Assembly: GCA_045603225.1 (NCBI GenBank)
Contig: JAZULT010000018.1
Location: forward strand, 45,661 to 109,660
Reading direction: 5' to 3'
DNA from: RGIG9115 sp045603225
GTDB lineage: Bacteria > Bacillota > Clostridia > UBA1381
DNA: 64,000 nucleotides
Shown here: positions 17,230 to 25,394 of the stretch, in pieces
Layout of the letters: every line of letters begins with the position of its first letter
Position numbering within the stretch: position 1 is the first letter of the stretch
Notes under the pieces: model-generated
The model's input: only the letters and a program-made list of their open reading frames with translations
Told to the model about the DNA's origin: nothing
The model's database searches: none
Made by a program: the position numbers and the translations under genes

Positions 17230-18441
17230 TCATGATTCGCGAATGAAAATGTTAAGCAAAAATGCAACAAAAGTCAGAGACAATAACATTAAAAATGCAA
17301 ATGTATATCCACCGGTTGCTTCAAGAACCTTATTCGATGCAGTAGCAACGAACGAGCCTACCATTACAGTAAATGTCATAAGAGCCATATTCCCCGAAAA
17401 ATATTTTAACCCAAAAAATGTCGAGGTAAACGCAGCGGTAATTGTAGGACATGTTCCATATGAAAGTCCTGTAAGACAAAGTCCCACAATACACAAAAAC
17501 AGCGAATTCACATATACTGCAAGTAATGTAATAGCCGCGGCACAAATAGTAAGAATATTTGCACAAATCATTGTCTTCCTGCAACCGATTGTGTCAAAAA
17601 CCGCACCTGTTAAAATACGACCTATTCCGTTACATACAGAAAGCACTCCAACAAGAGAAACCGCCAGAGCTTCAGGAGCATTAACCGAAAGTGCCATATC
17701 CTTTGCAAAGCTGATAACCGAGCTTCCGACAGCCGCCAGGAATGAAATACAGAAAAATGCCATCCAGAAAGAAGGCTGACGAAGCATCTGCAAAGATGTT
17801 AAGCCTTGCTCCCCTGAGTCTTCTTTCTCTGTATTATTCTGCATCAAACCCGCTTCTTCGCCGGGACGTTTAAGCAGAAAAGCGGCTATAACCATAACTA
17901 TAAAAATAGCAATTCCCAAAACCGCATAGGTTGTACGCCAGCCTAAACTACTTTTAAACATAGCATCTGCGGCATTACCGAGAATCAGCGCAGAAGCTCC
18001 GAATCCCATCATCAGACAACCTGAACAAAGACCTTTTTTATCAGGGAACCACGCACTGACAGTCGCTATGACTACATTGTAAGCAATTCCTATTCCAAGA
18101 CCTGCCAACACACCGTAGGTTATGTATAGCACACCCACAGGCACATCCCGCAAAACAGCAGTCAATATAAATCCTGCCGCTGACAACAGTCCCGATGTTA
18201 TAAGTGCATTTCTGTGTCCTGCACGTCCTGACAACCATGCACCCAGCAAACCTCCAACACAAAAGAATGTCATAGCAATCGTAAAATTCAGTGCAAGCTC
18301 CGATGTTCCCCATCCGAATTCCGCAGATAAGGGTGCTTTTAAAATAGACCATGCATACAGAACACCTGCAAATAGCATAGCAATAACACCGATAATCATG
18401 TAAACCCACCGTATATTATTTTTTAATTCTTTCCTATTCAT
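17230..18441 (-). CDS. MFS transporter, oxalate/formate antiporter (OFA) type
   Basis: 403 residues with 12 predicted membrane segments. The N-terminal stretch RWVYMIIGVIAMLFAGVLYA and the following WSILKAPLSAEFGW are typical of the OFA branch of the major facilitator family, which moves small carboxylates. A cytoplasmic loop between helices 6 and 7 is rich in E and K. It begins 8 bases inside the upstream regulator gene and is followed by the hydrolase and nadE, so a carboxylate such as nicotinate is a reasonable but unproven substrate. Confidence 0.85.
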   Translation of the reverse strand: MNRKELKNNIRWVYMIIGVIAMLFAGVLYAWSILKAPLSAEFGWGTSELALNFTIAMTFFCVGGLLGAWLSGRAGHRNALITSGLLSAAGFILTAVLRDVPVGVLYITYGVLAGLGIGIAYNVVIATVSAWFPDKKGLCSGCLMMGFGASALILGNAADAMFKSSLGWRTTYAVLGIAIFIVMVIAAFLLKRPGEEAGLMQNNTEKEDSGEQGLTSLQMLRQPSFWMAFFCISFLAAVGSSVISFAKDMALSVNAPEALAVSLVGVLSVCNGIGRILTGAVFDTIGCRKTMICANILTICAAAITLLAVYVNSLFLCIVGLCLTGLSYGTCPTITAAFTSTFFGLKYFSGNMALMTFTVMVGSFVATASNKVLEATGGYTFAFLMLLSLTFVAFLLNIFIRES

Positions 18442-18664
18442 TATTATTTTTTCCTTTCGTTATTTCCTTATTATCAAGCTCCATTATATCTTCCATAGAT
18501 AAATTTAAAGCCTTAGCAATCTGATATACAGTTTTTGCCGAACATTTCTGAATTGAACTCTTTCCTGAGCATATATCAATAATGGTTGTTTTTGGCACTC
18601 CGCTTATCTTTGACAAATGGTATTTTGTTATATTTTCATTATTTAATAGCATTTGAAGAGTCAT
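18434..18664 (-). CDS. Small XRE-type helix-turn-helix regulator
   Basis: 76 residues, essentially a single HTH_XRE domain (ITKYHLSKISGVPKTTIIDI, AKALNLSMEDIMEL) with a lysine/asparagine tail. It is the first gene of the nadE operon and overlaps the transporter start by 8 bases. A 12-base inverted repeat inside its own promoter is the likely operator, giving autoregulation of the operon. The ligand, if any, is unknown; the protein is too small to hold a separate sensor domain. Confidence 0.85.
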   Translation of the reverse strand: MTLQMLLNNENITKYHLSKISGVPKTTIIDICSGKSSIQKCSAKTVYQIAKALNLSMEDIMELDNKEITKGKNNNE

Positions 18665-18696
18665 AATTACACCGTCCTTACCATATACTATACACT

Positions 18697-18725
18697 ATTA
18701 TATCGGAATACCGACCTTTTGTCAA
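18697..18725 (-). promoter_or_regulatory. Promoter with operator for the nadE operon
   Basis: On the minus strand TTGACA (18725-18720), 17 bases, TATAAT (18702-18697): perfect consensus. The spacer holds the inverted repeat TCGGTATTCCGA (18703-18714), placed so that a bound HTH protein would block RNA polymerase. Confidence 0.8.
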
Positions 18726-18853
18726 TATACTCAAGAAATTTTCATCAAATTGATATAAATTATCTTTCCAATCCCACCGCTTTTTTTACGGCATTTCGCT
18801 GTCATCCGATTCACCAAGCTCTGAAACCCTTGATATTACCGTATTTTCAGCAC

Positions 18854-18901
18854 TTGTCCCTATTATAACATGAGCATATGCTCATGTTACAACAGGGACA
18901 A
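18854..18901. repeat. 48-bp near-perfect palindrome, dispersed repeat
   Basis: The arms start TTGTCCC and end GGGACAA, with the centre at TGAGCATATGCTCA; 22 of 24 positions pair. The right arm recurs at 7170-7195. It could form a long hairpin or cruciform, or be a REP-like target or fused terminal inverted repeats of a mobile element. No transposase of that kind is in the window. The rest of the 18726-18942 gap shows nothing else to me. Confidence 0.8.
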
Positions 18902-18942
18902 AAAAATGACACACTTACGTTTGGATAATATTTAATAATTTG

Positions 18943-18971
18943 TTACTTTTTTCGATGAATTATGTTACAAT
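18943..18971 (+). promoter_or_regulatory. Promoter of the tyrosine recombinase gene
   Basis: TTACTT (18943-18948), 17 bases, TACAAT (18966-18971). TTCGAT before and ATCGAA after the -10 box form a spaced inverted repeat that may be an operator. Confidence 0.55.
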
Positions 18972-18993
18972 TATATCGAAAGGAGGTCTTTCC

Positions 18994-19797
18994 ATGTTAA
19001 AAGATTTTGAAAGACATTTAAGAAAAACAAATTTATCAGAGAACACCATCCACTCATATTTGTCTGCATTCAGACAATACGTCAACAAGTATGACGAAAT
19101 TTCAGCGAAAAACCTGCGAGATTTCAAAGTTTGGCTCATTGAAACATACAAACCAAAAACAGTCAACCTGAGAATACGCGCGATTAATTGCTATCTTGAA
19201 TCCATAAAAAAAGAAAATCTGAAGCTGTCTTTTATAAAAGTTCAGCAAAAAACATTTCTTGAGAATGTTATAAGCGAAGCCGATTACAATTACTTCAAAA
19301 CACGGCTGAAGCGTGACGGTGAAATGTACTGTTACTTTATTGTCCGTTTTCTCGCGGCAACCGGTGCAAGAATAAGTGAGCTTATTCAGATTAAAGTTGA
19401 GCATGTAAAAATCGGACATCTTGATTTATATTCAAAAGGCGGTAAAATTCGCAGAATATACATACCGAAAAAACTACAAAAAGAAGCACTGAAATGGTTT
19501 GAAGAAACAGACAGAACATATGGCTTTATTTTTATAAACAAGCAAGGCGAACGTATAACAACACGAGGAATATACGGATACCTGAAAAAATTTGCCGAAA
19601 AATATGGTATAGACCCTGCCGTCGTATACCCTCATTCATTCAGGCACAGATTTGCAAAAAACTTTCTTGACCGTTGTAACGACATTGCATTTCTCGCAGA
19701 TTTGATGGGACATGAAAGCATTGAAACGACCAGAATTTACCTACGAAAAACAAGTACAGAGCAAAGAGAATTGGTTGATAAAATTATCAATTGGTAA
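18994..19797 (+). CDS. Tyrosine recombinase (integrase family)
   Basis: 267 residues from the ATG at 18994, which follows a strong AAAGGAGG; an upstream in-frame ATG is rejected. Residues 1-85 are the SAM-like N-terminal DNA-binding domain, and 95-267 the catalytic domain with R126 (TGARISEL), K near 148-151 (SKGGK), H214 and R217 (HSFRHRF), H240 (MGHESIETT) and Y249 (RIYLRK). All active-site residues are present. The size and lack of a third domain are XerC/D-like. It is isolated from phage genes, so it may be a stand-alone DNA invertase, a cassette integrase or a Xer relative. Confidence 0.9.
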   Translation: MLKDFERHLRKTNLSENTIHSYLSAFRQYVNKYDEISAKNLRDFKVWLIETYKPKTVNLRIRAINCYLESIKKENLKLSFIKVQQKTFLENVISEADYNYFKTRLKRDGEMYCYFIVRFLAATGARISELIQIKVEHVKIGHLDLYSKGGKIRRIYIPKKLQKEALKWFEETDRTYGFIFINKQGERITTRGIYGYLKKFAEKYGIDPAVVYPHSFRHRFAKNFLDRCNDIAFLADLMGHESIETTRIYLRKTSTEQRELVDKIINW

Positions 19798-19824
19798 AAA
19801 CAAAAATGCATGGCAATATAATAA

Positions 19825-19866
19825 TTTTTCACTGTATAGGAACGCAGTTTCCTATACAGTGAAAAA
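19825..19866. other. Long perfect hairpin behind the recombinase
   Basis: TTTTTCACTGTATAGGAA pairs with TTCCTATACAGTGAAAAA around a loop of about 6 bases (18-19 bp stem). It may be part of a double terminator with the next stem, or a binding or crossover site of the adjacent recombinase. Confidence 0.6.
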
Positions 19867-19904
19867 ACTACCGGGTTTATCTGTACTTACCCGGTAGTTT
19901 TTTT
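19863..19904. terminator. Bidirectional terminator, recombinase and histidine kinase
   Basis: AAAACTACCGGGT pairs with ACCCGGTAGTTTT, flanked by A and T runs. It ends the recombinase transcript and, on the other strand, the two-component operon that stops at 19906. Confidence 0.88.
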
Positions 19905-19905
19905 A

Positions 19906-21246
19906 TCATTTCACAGGAAAGCTCACAGTAAATTTACTTCCCCCTCCCGGAATTCCTTCAAGTTTAATCTGTGCATCATGGCATAATGCTATATGCTTTA
20001 CAATTGAAAGTCCGAGACCTGTACCACTCACCTTTTTCGAACGACTTTTATCAACACGGAAGAAACGTTCAAAAACGCGTTCTTGCATCTCTTCAGGAAT
20101 ACCTATACCGGTATCCGACACCTCAAACCCTGTTTCTGTAATATTCACCGTCACACTACCATTATCTTTATTATACTTAATAGCATTATCGCATAAATTG
20201 TATATCATTTCATTAATCTGCCCCGGATTTCCGTCTACTGTAAGCTCTCCGCCGACAACTCTCACTTCAACCCCCTTTTCAGACGCCTTATCAGAAAGAA
20301 GATCGACAGCTTCCTCTGCACATCTCCTGATATTTACAGGTATAAACTCATCTCTTTCAGCTTTTTCATCAAGCTTCGAAAGTTTTATAATATCATCAAT
20401 TAAAGCTATCATACGTGCAGATTCGTGTTCTATTTTCCGCGTAAAAGATTTTACATCTTCTTCCTTTGCAATTCCATTGTTGATAAGCTGAGAATATCCG
20501 AGAATAGTGGTAAGCGGTGTTTTTAATTCATGAGATACATTTGCTGAGAATTCACGTCTGATTTCAGCAGTCTTCATTTCTTCACTTATGTCAACCGCAA
20601 GAATAACTACACCGCTGACTTCGTCTTTTTCATACACAGGACTAAAAAAAACTCTGTATCCTCTTTCAGATACTTTATATAAAACACTCGTTTTTTTTCC
20701 TTCAAGTGAAAGACGGAGGCATGAAATCAACTCTTCATCTTCAGTTACCTCCGAAAAAAGCCTGTGTTTAAGCTCCTTTCCGCCAAAAAGAGATACAGCT
20801 GCATTATTTGCTGATATAACCTCAGAATGGTCATCAAGCACAATCAGGGCTTCGCTCATATTTTCACCAACAGTCTGAAGTCTGAGCCTCTGACGGTTTA
20901 CTCTTTCCATCTGATGGTTTATTTCCGCACTCTGACCGTAAATTCTTTTAAGCACCGGTACAAGCTCAGGATAAACGTCATCATTTATATCTGAGTTTAT
21001 ACCGAGATTTTCAATAGGCTTCACAATATCCGCTGTAAGATTTTTTGCAAAAATCATACTTAGTCCAAAAATCAGGAGAGCACTCACCACAATCCCGACC
21101 GTCACCGGCACAAAAAGACTCATATCTGCATTATTGATTCCAATTGCTGTATAAAATACTGTCAGAATAAGTATTGCCATAATAACAAGTATTACAGCAG
21201 ACATTATTTTCATTGTTTTGTATATTTTCTTATACACAATTATCAC
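19906..21246 (-). CDS. Sensor histidine kinase, PhoR/ResE type
   Basis: 446 residues. There are two membrane segments near 15-35 and 42-66 with almost no extracytoplasmic loop, then a linker, a PAS-like domain (about 110-210, ALIVLDDHSEVISANNAAVS), HisKA with the phospho-accepting H in FSANVSHELKTPLTTILGYS near 235, and HATPase_c with N (YNLCDNAIKYN), G1 (VSDTGIGIP) and G2 (SGTGLGLSI) boxes. The gene starts 8 bases after the response regulator stop. With such a small outside loop it may sense membrane or cytoplasmic signals. Phosphate starvation is the usual signal for close relatives, but no phosphate genes are near. Confidence 0.9.
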   Translation of the reverse strand: MIIVYKKIYKTMKIMSAVILVIMAILILTVFYTAIGINNADMSLFVPVTVGIVVSALLIFGLSMIFAKNLTADIVKPIENLGINSDINDDVYPELVPVLKRIYGQSAEINHQMERVNRQRLRLQTVGENMSEALIVLDDHSEVISANNAAVSLFGGKELKHRLFSEVTEDEELISCLRLSLEGKKTSVLYKVSERGYRVFFSPVYEKDEVSGVVILAVDISEEMKTAEIRREFSANVSHELKTPLTTILGYSQLINNGIAKEEDVKSFTRKIEHESARMIALIDDIIKLSKLDEKAERDEFIPVNIRRCAEEAVDLLSDKASEKGVEVRVVGGELTVDGNPGQINEMIYNLCDNAIKYNKDNGSVTVNITETGFEVSDTGIGIPEEMQERVFERFFRVDKSRSKKVSGTGLGLSIVKHIALCHDAQIKLEGIPGGGSKFTVSFPVK

Positions 21247-21254
21247 ATCCGTTA

Positions 21255-21929
21255 TCAGATTTTATATCCAACATTTCTTATAGTTTCAATATATTCACCG
21301 CATTTACCGAGTTTCTGACGTAACGTTCTTATATGAACATCAACAGTCCTCGTCTCTCCCTCAAAATCAGTACCCCACACCTTGTTCATAAGCACATTTC
21401 TTGTGAGTACCGTTCCTCGGTTTATAAGAAGTAATTTTAAAAGTTCAAACTCCTTGAACGTAAGCTGAATATCCGGATTATCAGAGCTTGAAACTGTTCT
21501 TGCCTTTTCATCTACGGATAATTCCTTATATACAAGAAGATTCTCTTCTTTTTTACTTACTTTGCACCTACGCAGAACCGCATTAATTCTTGAAATAAGT
21601 TCCATAACATCAAAAGGCTTTGTAATATAATCATCAGCTCCGCCGTCAAGGCCTTTTATCTTACTTATCTGACTTGTTTTTGCTGTAAGAAGAATTACCG
21701 GGATATCACACCACACAGGTGATTCCTTCATTTTTTTCATTATTTCCATTCCATCCATATCAGGTAACATAATATCAAGTAAAACCAAGTCAGGGATTTC
21801 TTTTTCAAGAAATCCGAAAAAATCTTTTCCGCATCCAAAACCGTTGCAGTCAAAATCCATTGATTCCAGTGTATATTCAATAAGTTCAAGAATATTGCTA
21901 TCATCTTCAACACAATATATTTTCTTCAT
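21255..21929 (-). CDS. OmpR/PhoB-family response regulator
   Basis: 224 residues from the ATG at 21929, which follows GGAGGCATT. The receiver domain occupies 1-118, with phosphorylated D in LVLLDIMLPDMDG near 52, T in LLTAKT and K in YITKPFD. The winged-helix DNA-binding domain fills the C-terminus (LTFKEFELLKLLLINRGTVL, RTVDVHIRTLRQKLG). It pairs with the kinase immediately downstream. Both come from one promoter facing the metal-resistance operon. Confidence 0.93.
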   Translation of the reverse strand: MKKIYCVEDDSNILELIEYTLESMDFDCNGFGCGKDFFGFLEKEIPDLVLLDIMLPDMDGMEIMKKMKESPVWCDIPVILLTAKTSQISKIKGLDGGADDYITKPFDVMELISRINAVLRRCKVSKKEENLLVYKELSVDEKARTVSSSDNPDIQLTFKEFELLKLLLINRGTVLTRNVLMNKVWGTDFEGETRTVDVHIRTLRQKLGKCGEYIETIRNVGYKI

Positions 21930-21960
21930 AATGCCTCCAAAATTTGTAATACTTATTACA

Positions 21961-21989
21961 ATTATACACCTAAAAAATAAATTTGTCAA
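21961..21989 (-). promoter_or_regulatory. Promoter of the two-component operon
   Basis: On the minus strand TTGACA (21989-21984), 17 bases, TATAAT (21966-21961): perfect consensus, back to back with the metal-operon promoter 12 bases away. Confidence 0.8.
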
Positions 21990-22001
21990 TAAATTTTACC
22001 C

Positions 22002-22057
22002 TTGACAAAATAAATATATTGTGATATAATACATACAATTGAACAATTGTTCAATTG
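22002..22057 (+). promoter_or_regulatory. Promoter and ArsR/SmtB-type operator, metal efflux operon
   Basis: TTGACA (22002-22007), 17 bases, TATAAT (22025-22030). Immediately downstream, 22036-22057 is a perfect 22-base palindrome (half-site CAATTGAACAA) covering the expected transcription start. TGAACAATTGTTCA at its core resembles the operators of CadC/CzrA/SmtB repressors, and such a repressor is encoded as the last gene of this operon. Confidence 0.88.
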
Positions 22058-22082
22058 TTATTTTGATAATGGAGGTTTTGTT

Positions 22083-22301
22083 ATGTTGAAAAAATATAAC
22101 ATTGAGGTCGACTGTGCGAATTGCGCAAACAAAATGGAAATTGCCGCAAACAAAATTAAGGGAGTTAAAATGGCAACCGTTAATTTCATGGCGCTGAAAA
22201 TGACTGTTGAATTCGAAGATAATGCAAACATCGACTCGGTTATCCGGGAAATTATAAAAGCATGCAAAAAAATCGAAAAAGATTGTGAGATTTATTTATA
22301 A
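22083..22301 (+). CDS. Small HMA-domain metal-binding protein
   Basis: 72 residues from the ATG at 22083, which follows GGAGGTTTTGTT. It is a single heavy-metal-associated domain with the CxxC site in IEVDCANCANKM (C11, C14) and the usual beta-alpha-beta pattern. It lies 12 bases ahead of a P-type ATPase that lacks its own N-terminal HMA domain, so it looks like the detached metal-binding domain or a dedicated metallochaperone delivering Cd, Zn or Pb to the pump. Confidence 0.9.
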   Translation: MLKKYNIEVDCANCANKMEIAANKIKGVKMATVNFMALKMTVEFEDNANIDSVIREIIKACKKIEKDCEIYL

Positions 22302-22313
22302 TCGGAGGTAAAT

Positions 22314-24191
22314 ATGAATAAAAAACAAAAAAAATTATTATTCAGAATTATAATCTCATTTGTATTTTTAATTGTTACTACACTGCTCCCTTTTGATAAT
22401 ACATACAAACTAATGTTGTATCTGGTTCCCTATACAATTGCCGGATATGATATTCTCCGCAAGTCCGTATCAGGAATTATTCAGCTTCAACCATTTGACG
22501 AAAACTTTTTAATGGCATCAGCAACAATCGGTGCATTCATACTCGGAGAATATACAGAAGGCTGCGCAGTAATGCTTTTTTATCAGATTGGAGAGCTTTT
22601 TCAGAGCTATGCTGTATCTAAAAGCCGCAAAAACATAAAAAATCTGATGGATATATGTCCTGATTATGCAAATATCGAAGACGAAAATCACAATATCATT
22701 CAAACTTCCCCGTCAAATATTGAAACTGGAAGTATTATAATCGTAAAACCGGGAGAAAAAATTCCGATTGACGGTATTATAATCGAAGGTACTTCAACGC
22801 TTGATACAAGTGCATTAACCGGTGAAAGCCTTCCGACAGATGTAAAAGAAAGCGATCCGGTTCAAAGCGGATGTATAAACATGACCGGGCTTCTTCGAAT
22901 ACGTACCACAAAAGCTTTTGAAGAATCTACGGCTTCGAAAATTCTTGAGCTTATAGAAAATGCCGGCTCAAAAAAATCAAAATCCGAAAACTTCATTTCT
23001 AAATTTGCTAAATATTACACCCCAGCAGTATGTATAAGTGCTGTGCTTCTCGCTTTCATTCCACCTCTATTGCAATTATTGGTTTCAAACAATACTGAAT
23101 GGAGCGTATGGATATACAGAGCCTTAACATTCCTTGTAATCAGCTGTCCGTGCGCTTTGGTTATAAGCATTCCGCTTGGATTCTTTGCCGCTATAGGTGG
23201 TGCAGGTAATGCCGGAATTCTGATTAAAGGTTCTGAATACCTGGAGACACTTTCAAAAGTAAAATATATCGTTTTTGACAAAACGGGAACTCTTACAAAA
23301 GGAGTTTTTGAAGTGACAGAAATACACACAAACGGTGTTGAAGAAAAGAAATTACTCGAATATGCATCACATGCAGAAATCTATTCGAATCATCCGATAA
23401 GTTCATGTATAAGAAAAGCTTACAAAAAAGCTGTCGAACCTGAACGTGTAAAAAATGTCAAAGAAATCAGTGGAATGGGGGTAATTGCTGAGATTGACAA
23501 TATTTCAGTATCGGTAGGAAATGAAAAGCTTATGGAAAAGCTTAATTTAAAATATGAAAAGTGCACGCATCCCGGAACTGCAGTACATGTAGCAACAGAC
23601 GGCAAATATACAGGATACATTCTGATTTCTGATGTAATTAAACCAGATTCTGCCGAAGCTATCGGATTACTTAAGCAAAACGGGATAAAAAAGACTGTAA
23701 TGCTTACAGGAGATAATAAAACTTCCGGCTCTCTTATAGCTGAAAAGCTTAATATTGATGAAGTATATGCCGAACTCCTTCCCGCAGATAAACTTGAAAT
23801 AGCCGAACAGCTTCTGAAAAAATGCGACAAAAATGAGAAACTCGCATTTGTGGGAGACGGTATAAACGATGCACCTGTACTTTCCCGTGCCGATATAGGA
23901 ATATCTATGGGCAGCATAGGCTCAGATGCAGCAATCGAAGCCTCAGATATAGTCTTAATGGATGATAACCCATTAAAAATAGTTAAAGCTATCAGAATAT
24001 CAAAAAAATGCATGACAATCGTGTATCAGAATATATACTTTGCAATTGCAACAAAAATTATATGCCTGTCACTCGGAGCTGCGGGACTTGCGAATATGTG
24101 GTTCGCCATTTTCGCTGATGTAGGAGTTATGGTTATTGCAGTTTTAAATGCTATACGTTCGTTAAAAGGAGATAAGAAATATGTACAATGA
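22314..24191 (+). CDS. cadA: P1B-type Cd/Zn/Pb-exporting ATPase
   Basis: 625 residues, about 80-100 shorter than typical CadA/ZntA because the N-terminal HMA domain is encoded separately. It shows the actuator TGES motif (SALTGESLPTDV), the metal-binding SCPCALVIS in transmembrane helix 6, the phosphorylated D in FDKTGTLTKG, the hinge VGDGINDAPVLSRAD, and a last-helix D in FADVGVMVIAVLNAIR characteristic of the divalent Zn/Cd/Pb subgroup. It pumps the ion out at the cost of ATP. The 3' end overlaps the repressor gene by 11 bases, so expression is tied to it. Symbol by family similarity only. Confidence 0.93.
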   Translation: MNKKQKKLLFRIIISFVFLIVTTLLPFDNTYKLMLYLVPYTIAGYDILRKSVSGIIQLQPFDENFLMASATIGAFILGEYTEGCAVMLFYQIGELFQSYAVSKSRKNIKNLMDICPDYANIEDENHNIIQTSPSNIETGSIIIVKPGEKIPIDGIIIEGTSTLDTSALTGESLPTDVKESDPVQSGCINMTGLLRIRTTKAFEESTASKILELIENAGSKKSKSENFISKFAKYYTPAVCISAVLLAFIPPLLQLLVSNNTEWSVWIYRALTFLVISCPCALVISIPLGFFAAIGGAGNAGILIKGSEYLETLSKVKYIVFDKTGTLTKGVFEVTEIHTNGVEEKKLLEYASHAEIYSNHPISSCIRKAYKKAVEPERVKNVKEISGMGVIAEIDNISVSVGNEKLMEKLNLKYEKCTHPGTAVHVATDGKYTGYILISDVIKPDSAEAIGLLKQNGIKKTVMLTGDNKTSGSLIAEKLNIDEVYAELLPADKLEIAEQLLKKCDKNEKLAFVGDGINDAPVLSRADIGISMGSIGSDAAIEASDIVLMDDNPLKIVKAIRISKKCMTIVYQNIYFAIATKIICLSLGAAGLANMWFAIFADVGVMVIAVLNAIRSLKGDKKYVQ

Positions 24192-24531
24192 AACATGTGA
24201 AACACCTGAAGTTCATGAGGAACTTCTGAAAATAGTAAACGAAAAAATGCCGGGAGACGAAAAGCTTTTCGACTTATCAGAGCTTTTCAAGGTCTTCGGT
24301 GATTCAACAAGAATGAAAATTCTATTCGTTCTTTTTGAAGCCGAAGTATGCACCTGCGACCTTGCCGCTGTCCTTAAAATGACATCCTCCGCCATATCCC
24401 ATCAATTAAATGCGCTTAAAAGAGCGAAACTTGTAAAAACGAGAAGAGACGGCAAATCAGTATTTTATTCTCTTGCAGACGACCATGTCCGTACCATTAT
24501 CCATCAAGGCATGGAACATGTTAATGAGTAA
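24181..24531 (+). CDS. cadC: ArsR/SmtB-family metal-sensing repressor, CadC-like
   Basis: 116 residues with a winged HTH (TSSAISHQLNALKRAKLVKT). Two possible metal sites can be read. The alpha3N site has C57 and C59 (VCTCDLA) plus N-terminal C6, with only one cysteine where CadC has two. The alpha5 site is complete with the SmtB spacing: D100, H102, H113, E116. It should bind the palindrome at 22036-22057 and release it with Cd, Pb or Zn. Being the last gene of the operon, it gives negative feedback. Symbol by family similarity. Confidence 0.92.
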   Translation: MYNETCETPEVHEELLKIVNEKMPGDEKLFDLSELFKVFGDSTRMKILFVLFEAEVCTCDLAAVLKMTSSAISHQLNALKRAKLVKTRRDGKSVFYSLADDHVRTIIHQGMEHVNE

Positions 24532-24544
24532 TTAAAAAAAATAC

Positions 24545-24573
24545 TTGACAAAAAACTCAGTTTATGGTAAAAT
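24545..24573 (+). promoter_or_regulatory. Promoter of the tRNA-Gly gene
   Basis: TTGACA (24545-24550), 17 bases, TAAAAT (24568-24573), 11 bases before the tRNA. Confidence 0.8.
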
Positions 24574-24584
24574 ACTTTATGTAT

Positions 24585-24658
24585 GCGGGCATAGTTTAGT
24601 GGTAAAATATGAGCTTCCCAAGCTTAGGTTGCGGGTTCGATTCCCGTTGCCCGCTCCA
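24585..24658 (+). tRNA. tRNA-Gly (CCC anticodon)
   Basis: The cloverleaf folds fully: acceptor GCGGGCA / TGCCCGC, D arm GTTT...AAAT, anticodon stem TGAGC / GCTTA around TTCCCAA (anticodon CCC at 24617-24619), and T arm GCGGG-TTCGATT-CCCGT. The CCA end is encoded. It reads GGG codons. Confidence 0.96.
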
Positions 24659-24686
24659 CCATAAATAATATAAAGGTAGAATAAAC

Positions 24687-25394
24687 GTGAAAAAATTTCA
24701 AGAAATTTTTATCCGGCTTTTTGCAGACAAACAGGAAGATGGCAACATTTCATTTAAAAGCTTGTATCTTCTTATTTTCTGGCCTGTTTTCGGAATTATT
24801 TTCCAGTTTCTGGAAAAAATGTATACTCCGGAAAAATATTATATAGTTCATTGTCGCCTGGATGACATTATACCGTTTAACGAAATATTTGTCATACCTT
24901 ATTTTTTCTGGTTTGTGTTCATGGTAGGAATGCATTTCTATTCGTTTTTTACTGACAGAAATGTATACAGACAATATGTTAAGTTCATAATATATACATA
25001 TACATTTACTTTGATTATGTACATACTGTTTCCGACATGTCAGAACCTTCGCCCCTTATCTTTTGAACGAAATAATATTTTAACAAGAATAATGGCGCAG
25101 ATGTATGAATTCGATACAAACACAAATGTTTGTCCGTCAATGCACGTAATAGGCTCTGTTGCTGTAATGTATGCCGCTCATAAAATGGAACGACTCAAAA
25201 AACTGAAATGGAGACTGTTCTTCGATATTACTACAGTTCTTATATGTCTGTCAACAGTATTTCTGAAACAGCATTCCGCTATAGATATACTTGCTGCTGT
25301 GCCTGTATGTATAGGCGGATATATGTTAGCTTTCAAAAACAAAGTATTAATTAAAAAACCCGAAAGGCAGGAATTATTATGGAAGAAAAGTTAG
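24687..25394 (+). CDS. PAP2-superfamily membrane phosphatase
   Basis: 235 residues with about six membrane segments. The phosphatase signature is present in relaxed form: RP in CQNLRPLSFE, CPSMHV (the PSxH block) near 155, and H and D in VFLKQHSAIDILAAV near 195. Such enzymes dephosphorylate phosphatidic acid, undecaprenyl pyrophosphate or related lipids at the membrane. The canonical SR of the third block is ST here, so catalytic activity is likely but not certain. Its end overlaps the next gene by 16 bases. Confidence 0.82.
   Translation: MKKFQEIFIRLFADKQEDGNISFKSLYLLIFWPVFGIIFQFLEKMYTPEKYYIVHCRLDDIIPFNEIFVIPYFFWFVFMVGMHFYSFFTDRNVYRQYVKFIIYTYTFTLIMYILFPTCQNLRPLSFERNNILTRIMAQMYEFDTNTNVCPSMHVIGSVAVMYAAHKMERLKKLKWRLFFDITTVLICLSTVFLKQHSAIDILAAVPVCIGGYMLAFKNKVLIKKPERQELLWKKS

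Noticed and set aside
16997..17779. 260-codon plus-strand frame
   Set aside because: It lies opposite the hydrolase and MFS genes, which have strong family motifs and ribosome binding sites; the frame has no motif of its own.
23420..24013. 197-codon minus-strand frame
   Set aside because: Shadow of the P-type ATPase gene, serine-rich and without a ribosome binding site.
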